From Mangrovibrevibacter kandeliae (GTDB taxonomy: Bacteria > Pseudomonadota > Alphaproteobacteria > Rhizobiales > Rhizobiaceae), in assembly GCF_024519155.1 (NCBI RefSeq), contig NZ_JANIFJ010000001.1, forward strand, positions 62,001-126,000: DNA of 64,000 nucleotides. The letters run 5' to 3'. Position numbers and translations under genes: made by a program. How positions within the stretch are numbered: position 1 is the stretch's first letter; the number at the start of each line of letters is the position of its first letter. The notes beneath the pieces are model-generated. The model was given only the letters and a program-made list of their open reading frames with translations. It searched no databases and had not been told where the DNA came from. Positions 36,058-44,738 of the stretch are shown piece after piece.

Positions 36058-37077
36058 TCAGCGGCCGAGCGCCTGCAGCCACTCGTCCGTCCAAGCGCGC
36101 CGGTGGTCGGCGACCGCCTGCGGATCGAGCATCAGCGTCTTCTCCGGCTTCACCAGGGTGCCGAAGGCAGCGGGCAGGGGCTTGTCGGTCTGGGCGGCCG
36201 GCATCATCCAGTTGGTCGTCGGCAGGACGTTCTGCACATCGGGGCTGACGAGATAGGTCAGGAACCGGCTCGCCAGATCGGGCTGGTCCGACTTGGCCGT
36301 ACGGGCCGCGACCTCGACCTGGATGTAGTGCCCTTCGGAGAAGGCGGCCGCCTTGTAGCGGTCGCTGCTCTCCTCGATCAGGTGGTAGGCCGGCGAGGTG
36401 GTGTAGCTCAGCACCATCGGCGCCTCGCCGCTGGTCAGGAGCCCATAGGCCTCGCTCCAGCCGGGGGTGACGGTGAGGATGCGGCCGGACAGCTGCTTCC
36501 ACTTCGCCGCGGCATCGTCGCCGTAGACCGCCTTCATCCAGAGCAGGAGCCCGAGGCCGGGGGTCGAGGTGCGCGGGTCCTCGATGGCGATCTTCTGGCC
36601 GGGGTCACCCGAGACGAGGGCCTCGAGGCTCGTCGGCGGGGTCTTGATCACCTCGCTGTCGTAGACGACGGCGAACCAGCCATAGTCGAACGGCACGAAG
36701 ACCGGGTCGCTGTAGCCGCCGGGCACGCTGACGGGGGTCATGTCGACGCCGCTCTCGGCGAACAGCCCCGTCGCCTTCGCCTCGGCGAGGAGGCTGGTGT
36801 CGAGCCCGAGCACGACATCGGCATCCGTTGAGGCGCCTTCGAGCTTCAGCCGGTTGAGGATGGCGACCCCATCCTCCAGCCCGACGAAGCGCAGGGTGCA
36901 GCCGCAGGTCGCCTCGAAGCCCTGCTTGACCTCGGGCCCCGGGCCCCAGTCGGCCGTGAAGCTCTCATAGGTGTAGACGGTCAGAACGGGCTTCTCCTGT
37001 GCCTGCGCCGTCGCACCGGCGAGAATCGGGAGGGCCAGGGCGAGGCCGAGGGTGGCGGTGTGGGTCGGGCGGCGCAT
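36058..37077 (-). CDS. thiB: Thiamine-binding periplasmic protein ThiB
   Basis: This 339-aa periplasmic thiamine/TMP/TPP-binding protein has a signal peptide (residues ~1-25, LGLALALPILAGATAQAQ). The family pattern VLTVYTYESFTADWGPGP follows at once. Further ThiB-type features are FVPFDYGWFAVVYD and the Trp/Tyr-rich region around SYTTSPAYHLIEE that stacks on the thiazole/pyrimidine. ATG 37077 has GGAGGAAG at 6 nt. The open frame upstream crosses the riboswitch leader and is not coding. It is first in the operon. Confidence 0.93.
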   Translation of the reverse strand: MRRPTHTATLGLALALPILAGATAQAQEKPVLTVYTYESFTADWGPGPEVKQGFEATCGCTLRFVGLEDGVAILNRLKLEGASTDADVVLGLDTSLLAEAKATGLFAESGVDMTPVSVPGGYSDPVFVPFDYGWFAVVYDSEVIKTPPTSLEALVSGDPGQKIAIEDPRTSTPGLGLLLWMKAVYGDDAAAKWKQLSGRILTVTPGWSEAYGLLTSGEAPMVLSYTTSPAYHLIEESSDRYKAAAFSEGHYIQVEVAARTAKSDQPDLASRFLTYLVSPDVQNVLPTTNWMMPAAQTDKPLPAAFGTLVKPEKTLMLDPQAVADHRRAWTDEWLQALGR

Positions 37078-37140
37078 CGGTCTTCCTCCACTGTCGGGGA
37101 GGGGGGATGCGATCGAAGCTCCCTGGAGGTCCGCGACCGC

Positions 37141-37232
37141 TCCCATCCCTCCGCCGGTACGATCCGGATCAGGTTCGGCGGGTTGGCAGCATGCCTCTCA
37201 GCCAAGGCAGAACGGCCATGGCACCCCGTGCG
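37141..37232 (-). ncRNA. TPP riboswitch (THI element) of thiBPQ
   Basis: On the minus strand, 64 nt before the thiB ATG, the conserved THI-box pieces occur in order. They are ACGGGGTGCC (P2/P4-side start), GGCTGAGAGG, AACCCGCCGAACCTGATC, and the closing GTACCGGCGGAGGGA. The CUGAGA and ACCUGAUC cores are exact. It should bind thiamine pyrophosphate and shut off thiBPQ, probably by hiding the GGAGGAAG ribosome site or by termination. No clear T-run terminator follows, so translational control is the better guess. Confidence 0.95.
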
Positions 37233-37371
37233 AGCAGTCCTGACTTAGGCGAGCCATCCCGGCAGGGCAAGCCGGCGCGGGCCGGCCGCTGGCGGTGGCG
37301 AAGCGGCACGAGGGCGGCGCTGGCGGCGCGCCGGCTTCCCTCCGCGCCCAAAGCGATCTACCCCCGCTGAG

Positions 37372-38013
37372 ATGAGCTGCTTCACCATTCTCCTTGCCGG
37401 TCCGATCCGCCCGACGACGCGCCTTGCGGCGCGCGTCGCGGGCAGCCACGTCATCGCCGCGGACGAGGGCATGCGCCATGCCGCGACCCTCGGCCTGACG
37501 CCGGAGCTCTGGGTCGGCGACTTCGATTCGATGCCGCCGGCGCTGGCCGCCCTGCTGCCGCCCGTCGAGCGCCGGATCTTTCCACGCGACAAGGATCGCA
37601 CCGACGGCGAACTCGCCATCGAGGCGGCGATCGAGCGCGGCGCGACAAGCCTGATCCTCGTCGGCGCCTTCGGTGGCCCGCGCAGCGACCACGCCTTCAT
37701 GCACCTGATCCTGGCGCTGCGCTATGCCGCGCGCGGCATCGCGGTGACGCTGGCGAGCGGGGAGGAGACCGGCTGGCCGCTCGGCAACGAACGGCGGCGG
37801 TTCGAGCTCTCGCCCGGGCAGACCTTCTCGGTCCTGCACTTCGGCGATCTCGACGGCCTGACGATCGCCGGCGCGAAGTGGCCGCTGACGGAGGTGAGCG
37901 TGCCGCCGCATTCGATCCTCACGCTGTCGAACGAGGCGCTCGGGGCGATCGAGATCCATGCGCGGCGGGGCGAGGCGATCGTCGTCGTGCAGGAGCCGGA
38001 GGAGGCGATGTGA
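37372..38013 (+). CDS. thiN: Thiamine pyrophosphokinase
   Basis: This 213-aa cytosolic kinase makes TPP from thiamine and ATP. The TPK catalytic domain is visible: ILLAGPIRPTTRLAARVAG, AADEGMRHA, WVGDFDSMP (metal-binding Asp), FPRDKDRTDGELAIE (Asp/Thr-Asp site) and GAFGGPRSDHAF. The C-terminal beta domain (FELSPGQTFSVLHFGD) binds thiamine. It diverges from thiBPQ across 294 bp; the riboswitch is on the thiBPQ side only, so thiN itself shows no riboswitch. Import and pyrophosphorylation of thiamine are thus paired. Confidence 0.93.
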   Translation: MSCFTILLAGPIRPTTRLAARVAGSHVIAADEGMRHAATLGLTPELWVGDFDSMPPALAALLPPVERRIFPRDKDRTDGELAIEAAIERGATSLILVGAFGGPRSDHAFMHLILALRYAARGIAVTLASGEETGWPLGNERRRFELSPGQTFSVLHFGDLDGLTIAGAKWPLTEVSVPPHSILTLSNEALGAIEIHARRGEAIVVVQEPEEAM

Positions 38014-38087
38014 GGCGGCCCCTGCGCCTGTCCCGGCCGCCGTCGCGCTTGGCTCATGAGAGGCTTTCGACTAGGGTGCGCGCGCGT

Positions 38088-38164
38088 GGTCCCGTAGCTC
38101 AGCAGGATAGAGCATCAGATTCCTAATCTGAGGGTCACTGGTTCGAATCCAGTCGGGATCACCA
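38088..38164 (+). tRNA. tRNA-Arg (anticodon CCT)
   Basis: This is a 77-nt cloverleaf with encoded CCA. Acceptor GGTCCCG pairs with CGGGATC (one G-T). The D arm is GCTC...GAGC. The anticodon stem is TCAGA/TCTGA with loop TTCCTAA (anticodon CCT). The T arm is CTGG-TTCGAAT-CCAG. It decodes AGG. It sits between thiN and the catabolic island. Confidence 0.97.
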
Positions 38165-38301
38165 TTGTCCTCGATCTGCTCAGGTCACGCCCGAAGGATG
38201 TTCACGGGCTGTCCGGGCAGCGCTCGCCCAGATCGTGCCCGCGAGTCCCGACTGCGCCTGATACACTCGGGTGAGTCGCCAGGGGAACGACGGAGAGCAC
38301 C

Positions 38302-39234
38302 TTGCAAGAGATCCGAACGGTCGCAGTCGTTGGAACCGGGATCATCGGCGCGAGCTGGTCCTGCCTGTTTCTGGCGCATGGATTCGACGTGATGGCGACC
38401 GACATCCGCGAGGGGGCCGAGGCCGAGCTGAGTGCGGCGGTCGAGCGGTTCTGGCCCTCGCTTCCGGATGCCGTCCTCGCCCGGGGCGAGCGCGGGACCC
38501 TGCGCTTCGCGTCCGATCTCGCGGCGGCCTGCGCGGCGGCCGACTTCGTCCAGGAGAACGCCATCGAGCGGCAGGACGCCAAGATCGAGCTGATGCGCCG
38601 CATCGATGCCGCGGCGCCGGCGCACGCCGTGATCGCTTCGAGCTCGTCGGCGATCTCCGTCACCGCCATGCAGAGCGCCTGCGCCGATCCGGGCCGGGTG
38701 GTCCTCGGCCATCCCTTCAATCCGCCGCATCTCGTGCCGCTGGTGGAAGTGGCGGGCGGGGAAGCAACGCGGGAGACCGCTCTCGCCACCGCCGAAGCCT
38801 TCTACGGCCGCGTCGGCAAGGTGCCGATCCGGTTGAACAAGGAGCTCTACGGCCACGTCGCCAATCGGCTGCAGGCCGCGATCTTCCGCGAGGCGGTCCA
38901 CCTCCTCGAGAGCGGCGTCGCCTCCGCCGAGGACATCGACCGGGCGGTGAGCGAGGGCCCGGGCCTGCGCTGGGCGCTGATGGGGCCGTTCCTCACCTAC
39001 CATCTCGCCGGGGGCGAGCGCGGCATGGCAGGCTTCTGGGAGATGTTCGCGCCGATGCAGGAGCGCCTCTGGGGCGACCTCGGGAGCCCGGTTCCCGATG
39101 CCGGCGTCCAGGCGCGCGTGACGGAGGCGGTGGAGCGCTCCTATGCCGGCCGCCCGGTGCGGGCGCTGGTCGAGGACCGCGACATCCGGCTGCGCAGGGT
39201 GCTTGCGGCCCGCCGCCTCGACCGCGAGCCGTGA
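38302..39234 (+). CDS. 3-hydroxyacyl-CoA dehydrogenase-family enzyme (carnitine-dehydrogenase-like)
   Basis: This 310-aa NAD-dependent dehydrogenase has an N-terminal Rossmann fold VAVVGTGIIGASWSCLF. The catalytic His segment is GHPFNPPHLVPLVEV, and a helical dimer domain follows (KELYGHVANRLQAAIFREAV). Members with this form include L-carnitine 3-dehydrogenase and L-gulonate 3-dehydrogenase, which act on free 3-hydroxy acids. The beta-keto acid cleavage enzyme nearby would act on the 3-keto product, so a free 3-hydroxy acid is the likely substrate. It lacks the C-terminal thioesterase domain of many carnitine dehydrogenases. The best start is TTG 38302, just after CGGAGAG. It converges with the SDR gene at 39284. 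Confidence 0.78.
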   Translation: MQEIRTVAVVGTGIIGASWSCLFLAHGFDVMATDIREGAEAELSAAVERFWPSLPDAVLARGERGTLRFASDLAAACAAADFVQENAIERQDAKIELMRRIDAAAPAHAVIASSSSAISVTAMQSACADPGRVVLGHPFNPPHLVPLVEVAGGEATRETALATAEAFYGRVGKVPIRLNKELYGHVANRLQAAIFREAVHLLESGVASAEDIDRAVSEGPGLRWALMGPFLTYHLAGGERGMAGFWEMFAPMQERLWGDLGSPVPDAGVQARVTEAVERSYAGRPVRALVEDRDIRLRRVLAARRLDREP

Positions 39235-39283
39235 CGGTCGAAGCCGCGACGGCGTCGCTCGAAGCGTCCCGTCGCGCCAGTCC

Positions 39284-40192
39284 TCAGGCGGTCGCGACGC
39301 GCTCGCGGTTGACGGCCTCGATGAAGCCACCGCCCTGGTCGAAGCCGGTCGCGAAGGACCGGGCGGTGGACAGGTCGCTCATCTGCGCGAAGGCGGCGCT
39401 GAAGTCGGCGGGCGTGCGGGCGCCGGGCGGCAGGTACACCCCCGCCGTCTCGACCACGTGCACCACGGTGTAGGCGCCGGCGCCGGCGCCGATGATCGTC
39501 TTTTCCGGCGCCTCCTGCGAGGCCATGTAGACGACCGCCGGAGAGACCGCCTCCGGCGTGAGAAGGGCGGCGTCGCCGGCCGCGAACAGGCCCTCGGTCA
39601 TGCCCGTCGTCGCGAGCGGCGAGAGGCAGTTGACGCGAATGCCATGCTTTTCGCCCTCCTGCTGCAGCGTCGTCATCAGGCCGATCATGCCGGTCTTGGC
39701 CGCGGCGTAGTTGGCCTGGCCGAAATTGCCGTAGAGGCCGGAGCAGGAGGTGGTGAGCACGATCCGCCCGTAGCCCTGCTGCCGCATCGTCTCCCAGACC
39801 GCGCGGCAGCAGTTCGCCGATCCGGTGAGGTGGACGGCGACAACGGCGTCGAAGTCCGTCATCTCCATCTTGGCGAAGGACCGGTCGCGCAGGATGCCGG
39901 CATTGTTGACGAGGATGTCGATCCGGCCCCAGCGTGCGACCACGCGCTCGGCCATGGCCTCGACCTCGGCGAAGCGGGAGACGTCGGCGGGTTCGGCGAC
40001 GGCCTCGCCGCCGAGCGCTTCGATCTCGCGGACGACGGACAGTGCGGCTTCGCCGGCGGCCCCATCCGGGCCGGCGATGTCGTTGACGACGACCCGCGCG
40101 CCCGCTTCCGCCAGCGCCAGGGCGTGGGAGCGGCCGAGCCCGGCGCCGGCGCCCGTGACGATCGCCACGCGCCCTTCGAATTCACTCGTCAT
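39284..40192 (-). CDS. SDR dehydrogenase, (3R)-hydroxyacyl-CoA type
   Basis: This 302-aa short-chain dehydrogenase has cofactor motif TGAGAGLGRSHALALA, then VVVNDIAG, NNAG at about 97-100, and active-site Ser/Tyr/Lys in TTSCSGLYGNFGQANYAAAK. The VVVNDIAG strand and the GLYGNFGQANYAAAK site resemble the SDR domain of peroxisomal multifunctional enzyme 2 (HSD17B4), which oxidises (3R)-hydroxyacyl-CoAs. It also carries a ~50-residue C-terminal tail. It is 22 nt downstream of the BKACE gene and last in a minus-strand run from 46986. Confidence 0.78.
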   Translation of the reverse strand: MTSEFEGRVAIVTGAGAGLGRSHALALAEAGARVVVNDIAGPDGAAGEAALSVVREIEALGGEAVAEPADVSRFAEVEAMAERVVARWGRIDILVNNAGILRDRSFAKMEMTDFDAVVAVHLTGSANCCRAVWETMRQQGYGRIVLTTSCSGLYGNFGQANYAAAKTGMIGLMTTLQQEGEKHGIRVNCLSPLATTGMTEGLFAAGDAALLTPEAVSPAVVYMASQEAPEKTIIGAGAGAYTVVHVVETAGVYLPPGARTPADFSAAFAQMSDLSTARSFATGFDQGGGFIEAVNRERVATA

Positions 40193-40214
40193 GCATCGTC
40201 TCCAGTTCCGGCGC

Positions 40215-41147
40215 TCAGAAGTTCACCCGGTCGCCGCCTTTGAGCGACAACAGTTCGCGGGCTTCCGTCGGGGACGCAACCTCCAGCCCGAGGCCGTCCA
40301 GCACCTGCCGGATGCGCCGCACCTGTGCGGCATTCGACCCGGCCAGCTGGCCGGGGCCGTTCCAGAGCGAGTCCTCCAGTCCGACCCGGACATTGCCGCC
40401 CATCGCCGCGGCCATCGTGGTGATCGGCAGCTGGTGCCGTCCGGCGCCGAGCACCGACCAGACATAGTCGCCGCCGAACAGCCGGTCAGCGGTGCGGCGC
40501 ATGTGCGCCACGTCCTCGGCATGCGTGCCGATGCCGCCGAGGATGCCGAACACCGACTGCACGAACAGCGGCGCCTTCACGAGGCCGCGGTCGAGGAAAT
40601 GCGCGAGCGTATAGAGGTGACCGATGTCGTAGCACTCGAACTCGAAGCGCGTGCCGTTCCCGGAACAGGTTTCGAGGATGTGCTCGATGTCCTTGAAGGT
40701 GTTGCGGAAGACGGTGTCGCGGGTCTTTTCCAGATAGGCCGGCTCCCAGTCGTGCTGGAACTCAGCATAACGGCCGAGCATCGGGAACAGGCCGAAATTC
40801 ATCGATCCCATGTTGAGCGAGGCGACCTCCGGCTGAAAGGTCTTCGCCGGCTGCAGGCGTTCCTCGACGGTCATCACCGGGCTGCCGCCTGTGGTGAGGT
40901 TGATCACCGCGTCGCTCGCCTGCTTGATGCGCGGCAGGAAGGCGGCGAAGGCCGCCGGGTCCTGCGTCGGTCGTCCGTCCTGCGGGTCGCGGGCGTGCAG
41001 GTGCAGGATCGCCGCCCCGGCCTTCGCCGCCTCCAGCGCCTGCTCGGTGATCTCGTCCGGCGTGACCGGCAGGTGCGGCGACATGCTGGGCGTGTGGATG
41101 CCGCCGGTGATGGCGCAGGTGATGATGACTTTGCGGGGGCTTGCCAC
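40215..41147 (-). CDS. Beta-keto acid cleavage enzyme (BKACE, DUF849)
   Basis: This 310-aa zinc enzyme of the Kce/BKACE family swaps acetyl-CoA with a beta-keto acid to give acetoacetate and an acyl-CoA. The start VIITCAITGGIHTPSMSPHL and the zinc site HLHARDPQDGRPTQD are typical. Further conserved parts are SLNMGSMNFG, FECYDIGHLYTLAHFLDRG and GGNVRVGLEDSLW. Translation starts at GTG 41147 behind GAGAGGAAG. Known substrates of the family include 3-keto-5-aminohexanoate, dehydrocarnitine and beta-ketoadipate; which one applies here is open. The acetoacetate formed could feed PHB or thiolysis. Confidence 0.9.
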   Translation of the reverse strand: MASPRKVIITCAITGGIHTPSMSPHLPVTPDEITEQALEAAKAGAAILHLHARDPQDGRPTQDPAAFAAFLPRIKQASDAVINLTTGGSPVMTVEERLQPAKTFQPEVASLNMGSMNFGLFPMLGRYAEFQHDWEPAYLEKTRDTVFRNTFKDIEHILETCSGNGTRFEFECYDIGHLYTLAHFLDRGLVKAPLFVQSVFGILGGIGTHAEDVAHMRRTADRLFGGDYVWSVLGAGRHQLPITTMAAAMGGNVRVGLEDSLWNGPGQLAGSNAAQVRRIRQVLDGLGLEVASPTEARELLSLKGGDRVNF

Positions 41148-41168
41148 GGTCTTCTTCCTCTCGGCGGC

Positions 41169-41957
41169 TCAGATGGTTTCGACGTTGCCGCAGACGCTGA
41201 TCGCCTGGCCGGAAATGTTGGCGCCCGCCGGCGAACAGAGGAACAGCGCGAGGCCGGCGACGTCCTCCGGCTCGACCATCCGGCGCAGCGAAATGTTGGC
41301 GAGGTACTGCGCCTCCATGTCCTCGTAGCTCCGCCCGGAGGCCGCGGCCCGCTCGCGGATGACGCCCTCGATGCGCGCGCCGCGCACCACGCCGGGCAGG
41401 ATGGCGTTCACCCGGATGCCGTCGGGCCCCATCTCCTTGGCAAGGCTCGCGGTGAGGCCGACGATGCCCCACTTTGCGGCGGAATAAGGGGTGCGCAGCG
41501 CATAACCGAGCCGCCCGGCGACCGAGGAGATGTTGACGATGGCACCCGCCTCGCTCCGACGCAGCAGCGGCGCGGCGCGGCGCAGCACGAGGAACGGGCC
41601 CATCAGGTCGATGTCGAGCGTGCGGCGGATCTCGTCGAGCGGGACAGCGTCGATCGCACCGGTCGGACCGGCGATCCCGGCATTGTTGACGAGAACGTCG
41701 AGCCCGCCCAACCGGTCGCTCGCGGCATCGAACAGGGCGTCGACCTCTGCCGCGTCGGAGACGTCGGCGCGCAGCGCCTCGACCCTGGGGTGTCTGGCCG
41801 CGAAGGCGGCGAGGGCAGCCTCGTCGATGTCGCAGATCATCACCTTCGCATCGGCTTGGAGAAAGGCTTCGGCGATCGCCGCGCCGATGCCGGAGGCGCC
41901 GGCGGTGACCAGCACCCGCAGATTGGGACGCGGGCGCATCCGTTCGATCATGCTCAT
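41169..41957 (-). CDS. SDR family oxidoreductase
   Basis: This 262-aa NAD(P)-dependent SDR has VTAGASGIGAAIAEAF as cofactor site, ICDID as specificity loop (Asp suggests NAD), NNAG near 88-91, and catalytic Ser in NISSVAGRLGYALRTPYSAAK (split Ser...Tyr-x3-Lys). The end VCGNVETI is common in SDRs that act on 3-hydroxybutyrate-like or quinate-like substrates. ATG 41957 gives a short N-terminus; two more ATGs follow closely. It sits between livF and the BKACE gene, so it is probably part of the same pathway. Confidence 0.8.
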   Translation of the reverse strand: MSMIERMRPRPNLRVLVTAGASGIGAAIAEAFLQADAKVMICDIDEAALAAFAARHPRVEALRADVSDAAEVDALFDAASDRLGGLDVLVNNAGIAGPTGAIDAVPLDEIRRTLDIDLMGPFLVLRRAAPLLRRSEAGAIVNISSVAGRLGYALRTPYSAAKWGIVGLTASLAKEMGPDGIRVNAILPGVVRGARIEGVIRERAAASGRSYEDMEAQYLANISLRRMVEPEDVAGLALFLCSPAGANISGQAISVCGNVETI

Positions 41958-41991
41958 GGGCTGTCCGTCGGTAGGTTCGCGGAGTGGCACG

Positions 41992-42702
41992 TCAGGCCAC
42001 TTCCAGCCAGTTGCGCCGCACCTGCGGCGCTGCGTCGAGTTCGGCGGGCGAGCCCCGGAAGACGAGTTCGCCATGGCCCATCACCATGACCTCTTCGGCG
42101 ACCTTGAGGGCGATCGTCAGCTTCTGCTCCACCAGCACGACCGCAACGCCGCGCCGGCCGATGTCGAGGATCACCTCCATCACGACGTCGACGATGCGCG
42201 GGGCGAGGCCCTCCGTCGGCTCGTCGATCAGAAGCACCCGCGGATTGCCGAGCAGCGAGCGGCAGATGGTCAGCATCTGCTGCTCGCCGCCGGAGAGGTA
42301 GCCGGCCCGGATGGCGCGCCGCTCCTTCAGGCGTGGAAAGTACGCGTACATCTCCTCGATCGACCAGCGCGGCGCGCCGGCGGCGCCCTTCTGGCTGCCC
42401 ATCGCGAGATTTTCCTCGACCGTCAGGTTGGGAAAGACCAGCCGCTCCTCCGGCACGTACCCGATGCCCTTGCGGCAGATGTCGAAGGGCCGCCGGCCGG
42501 CGAGCTGGGTGCCGTCGAGCGTCACCGTTCCTGCGGTCGGCGGCACGAGGCCCATCATCGCCTTCAGGAGCGTCGAGCGGCCCGAGCCATTGCGGCCGAG
42601 GAGCGAGACGATGGTGGCTTGCGGCACCTCCATGTCGATGCCGTGCAGGATGTGGCTCTTGCCGTAGTGGGCGTGCAGCCCGCGCACCTCGAGCAGGCTC
42701 AT
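41992..42702 (-). CDS. livF: Branched-chain amino acid-type ABC transporter ATPase LivF
   Basis: This 236-aa ATPase is the LivF half of a HAAT importer. Walker A is LGRNGSGRSTLL, with Arg in place of the usual Lys (GSGRST rather than GSGKST). The signature is LSGGEQQMLTICRSLL, Walker B is VLLIDEPTEGLAP, and the switch His position reads VLVEQK, as is normal for LivF. ATG 42702 overlaps the livG stop by 4 nt. The Walker A Lys-to-Arg change is worth a check, since that Lys contacts ATP phosphates. Confidence 0.9.
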   Translation of the reverse strand: MSLLEVRGLHAHYGKSHILHGIDMEVPQATIVSLLGRNGSGRSTLLKAMMGLVPPTAGTVTLDGTQLAGRRPFDICRKGIGYVPEERLVFPNLTVEENLAMGSQKGAAGAPRWSIEEMYAYFPRLKERRAIRAGYLSGGEQQMLTICRSLLGNPRVLLIDEPTEGLAPRIVDVVMEVILDIGRRGVAVVLVEQKLTIALKVAEEVMVMGHGELVFRGSPAELDAAPQVRRNWLEVA

Positions 42703-43463
42703 GACGTCTCCTCGCCGAGATAGGCTTCCTGCACCGCCCGGTTGGCGCTGATGCGCTCGGGCGTGTCGGTGGCGAGGATGCTGCCATAGACCAGCACCGA
42801 CACCCGGTCGCAGAGGCTGAAGACGACACTCATGTCGTGCTCGACCATCAGCAGCGTCTTGCCCGCGGTGACGGAGCGGATCAGCTCGGCCGCCTGCGCA
42901 GTCTCCTCGCGCGACATGCCGGCGGTCGGCTCGTCCAGGAGGATCACCTCGGCACCGGTGGTGAGCGTCATCCCGATCTCGAGGGCGCGCTGCTCCGAAT
43001 AGGTCAGATCGCCGGCGAGCGTGTCGGCGCGCGGCTCTAGGCCGACACGGGCAAGCACGGCCGCGCTCTCCTCGTTCACCGCGCGCATGTGCGCCACCGA
43101 GCGGAACAGGCCGTAGCGCACGCGGTGGCGCGCCAAGACGCCGATCCGCACGTTCTCGAACACGCTGAGGCGGTGGAAGATGTTGGTGATCTGGAAGGAG
43201 CGTGCCAGCCCCGCCCGGTTGATGCGGTGCGGCGACAGGCCGGCGATGCTCCGCCCGTTGAGTGCGATGTCGCCGGACGAGGGCGCGAACAGGCCGGAGA
43301 TAAGGTTGAAAAGGGTGGACTTCCCGGCGCCGTTCGGGCCGATCACCGCGTGGCGCTCGCCCGGCGCGATGTCGAGGTCGAGCTTCTGCAGCACGTCGAT
43401 CGGGCCGAACGACTTGCTGACCGCGGCGAGCCGCAACGCCGGCGGGTTCGTCGTCGGGCTCAT
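42699..43463 (-). CDS. livG: Branched-chain amino acid-type ABC transporter ATPase LivG
   Basis: This 254-aa ATPase is the LivG half. Walker A is GPNGAGKSTLFNLI, the LivG-type Q loop region reads LARSFQITNIFHRLSVFENV, the signature position is LTYSEQRALEIGMTL and Walker B is VILLDEPTAGMSREE. The switch His is in MVEHDMSVVF. It overlaps livF (downstream) and livM (upstream) by 4 nt each. With an intact Walker A it could carry hydrolysis even if LivF is weakened. Confidence 0.92.
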   Translation of the reverse strand: MSPTTNPPALRLAAVSKSFGPIDVLQKLDLDIAPGERHAVIGPNGAGKSTLFNLISGLFAPSSGDIALNGRSIAGLSPHRINRAGLARSFQITNIFHRLSVFENVRIGVLARHRVRYGLFRSVAHMRAVNEESAAVLARVGLEPRADTLAGDLTYSEQRALEIGMTLTTGAEVILLDEPTAGMSREETAQAAELIRSVTAGKTLLMVEHDMSVVFSLCDRVSVLVYGSILATDTPERISANRAVQEAYLGEETS

Positions 43464-44737
43464 GGCGTACCTCCGAGCGGAGCGGCATCCGCCGCCGGGG
43501 CACTCCGTCGGCCCCGCACCCCGTCGATCTGCCGACGGCCCGCGACGAGCAGCCCGCCGCCGCCGAGCAGGAGGACGGCCGGCAGCAGCCAGGTGAGGAC
43601 GCCGGCAGGCTCCCAGCCGATGCCGAAGAGCTCGTATGGCGGCAGAGCGCCGGCGGCGCCCGATCGCCGCATGGCGTAGTCCTGACCGAACAGGACCGCC
43701 GCCGTCTCGGTGAGATAGACGATGCCGCCGGCGAGCAGCAGCCCACCGAGGATCGACTGCAGGGCGGGCCAGGCCAGCCGCGACCAGTCGAGCTGCCGGC
43801 GGTGCCGGACGAGTTCGTAGAGGATGCCGCCGATCCCGGTCGGGGCAAAGAGCATCACCAGGACGAAGATCAGCCCCTGGTAGAACACCCAGGATCGCGT
43901 CAGGTCGGAGATCAGGAAGGAGAACAGCGTGAAGAGCGTCGCGCCGATCACCGGGCCGAAGAAGACGGTGGAGCCGCCGACGAAGGTCTGCAGCACCACC
44001 TGCGCCGAGACGTCGGTCGCAAACAGCGAGTAGTTCGCCGTCTCGTTGGAGATCGCCAGCAGCGACCCGGCGACGCCGGACGCCATCGCGGAGATGGCGA
44101 AGACGACGACCTTGGCGCGGTGGGCGTCATAGCCGAGGAAGAGCACCCGCTGCTCGTTGTCGCGCAGCGCCAGCGTCAGCCGGCCGAAGGGCGTGCGGGT
44201 GTAGGCCCAGAGCCCGAGGCCGCAGAGCATCACCCAGCCGAGCGTCAGGTAGTACACCTCGAGCATCGAGCCGAAGACGATGCCCTGCCAGGGCATGCGC
44301 ATCGAGGAGATGCCGGCCTCGCCGCCGAAGGTGCCGGCAAGATGCGGCGCCAGCGAGTGGAGCAGCTCGGCGATGGCGAGCGTCACGAGGGCGAAATAGA
44401 CGCCGGAGCGCATCGTCGCGAAATAGCCGGCGACCAGCCCCGCGAGGAATCCGGCCGCGGCGCCGGCGAGCGGCAGGAGCGGGGTCGGGAAGGCGAGCCC
44501 GTCCTCCACGGCGATCATCAGATGCAGCGCCGCGAAGGCGCCGATGCCGAAATAGGCGGCGTGGCCGAAGGAGAGGAGGCCCGCCTGTCCGGCGAGGAGG
44601 TTGAAGGCGAGGGCGAAGAGGCTGGCGATCAGCACGTTCACCAGGGCGTTCTGCCAGGACAGGTCGAGGAAGGGCGGCACGGCGATCAGGAGCGCCAGCA
44701 GCACGGCGAGAAGGGCGAGGATGCGCATGGACCCCAT
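43460..44737 (-). CDS. livM: Branched-chain amino acid-type ABC permease LivM
   Basis: This 425-aa inner-membrane permease has the LivM hallmarks: NLLAGQAGLLSFGHAAYFGIGAF and the EAA-like region TPFGRLTLALRDNEQRVLFLGYDAHRAK. It is longer than most LivM proteins by ~90 residues. The extra length is at the C-terminus: after the conserved core come a loop, a further helix and a basic tail (VAGRRQIDGVRGRR). ATG 44737 is used; ATG 44728 three codons in is equally possible. Confidence 0.88.
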   Translation of the reverse strand: MGSMRILALLAVLLALLIAVPPFLDLSWQNALVNVLIASLFALAFNLLAGQAGLLSFGHAAYFGIGAFAALHLMIAVEDGLAFPTPLLPLAGAAAGFLAGLVAGYFATMRSGVYFALVTLAIAELLHSLAPHLAGTFGGEAGISSMRMPWQGIVFGSMLEVYYLTLGWVMLCGLGLWAYTRTPFGRLTLALRDNEQRVLFLGYDAHRAKVVVFAISAMASGVAGSLLAISNETANYSLFATDVSAQVVLQTFVGGSTVFFGPVIGATLFTLFSFLISDLTRSWVFYQGLIFVLVMLFAPTGIGGILYELVRHRRQLDWSRLAWPALQSILGGLLLAGGIVYLTETAAVLFGQDYAMRRSGAAGALPPYELFGIGWEPAGVLTWLLPAVLLLGGGGLLVAGRRQIDGVRGRRSAPAADAAPLGGTP

Positions 44738-44738
44738 G

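Noticed and set aside
38088..38164. tRNA-Arg as an integration site for the catabolic islands that follow
   Set aside because: No second copy of the tRNA 3' end, no integrase and no mobile-element gene is visible in the window; adjacency alone is not evidence.
38302..39234. Firm call as L-carnitine dehydrogenase
   Set aside because: The fold and BKACE linkage fit, but the thioesterase domain and other carnitine genes are missing; only the family level is supported.
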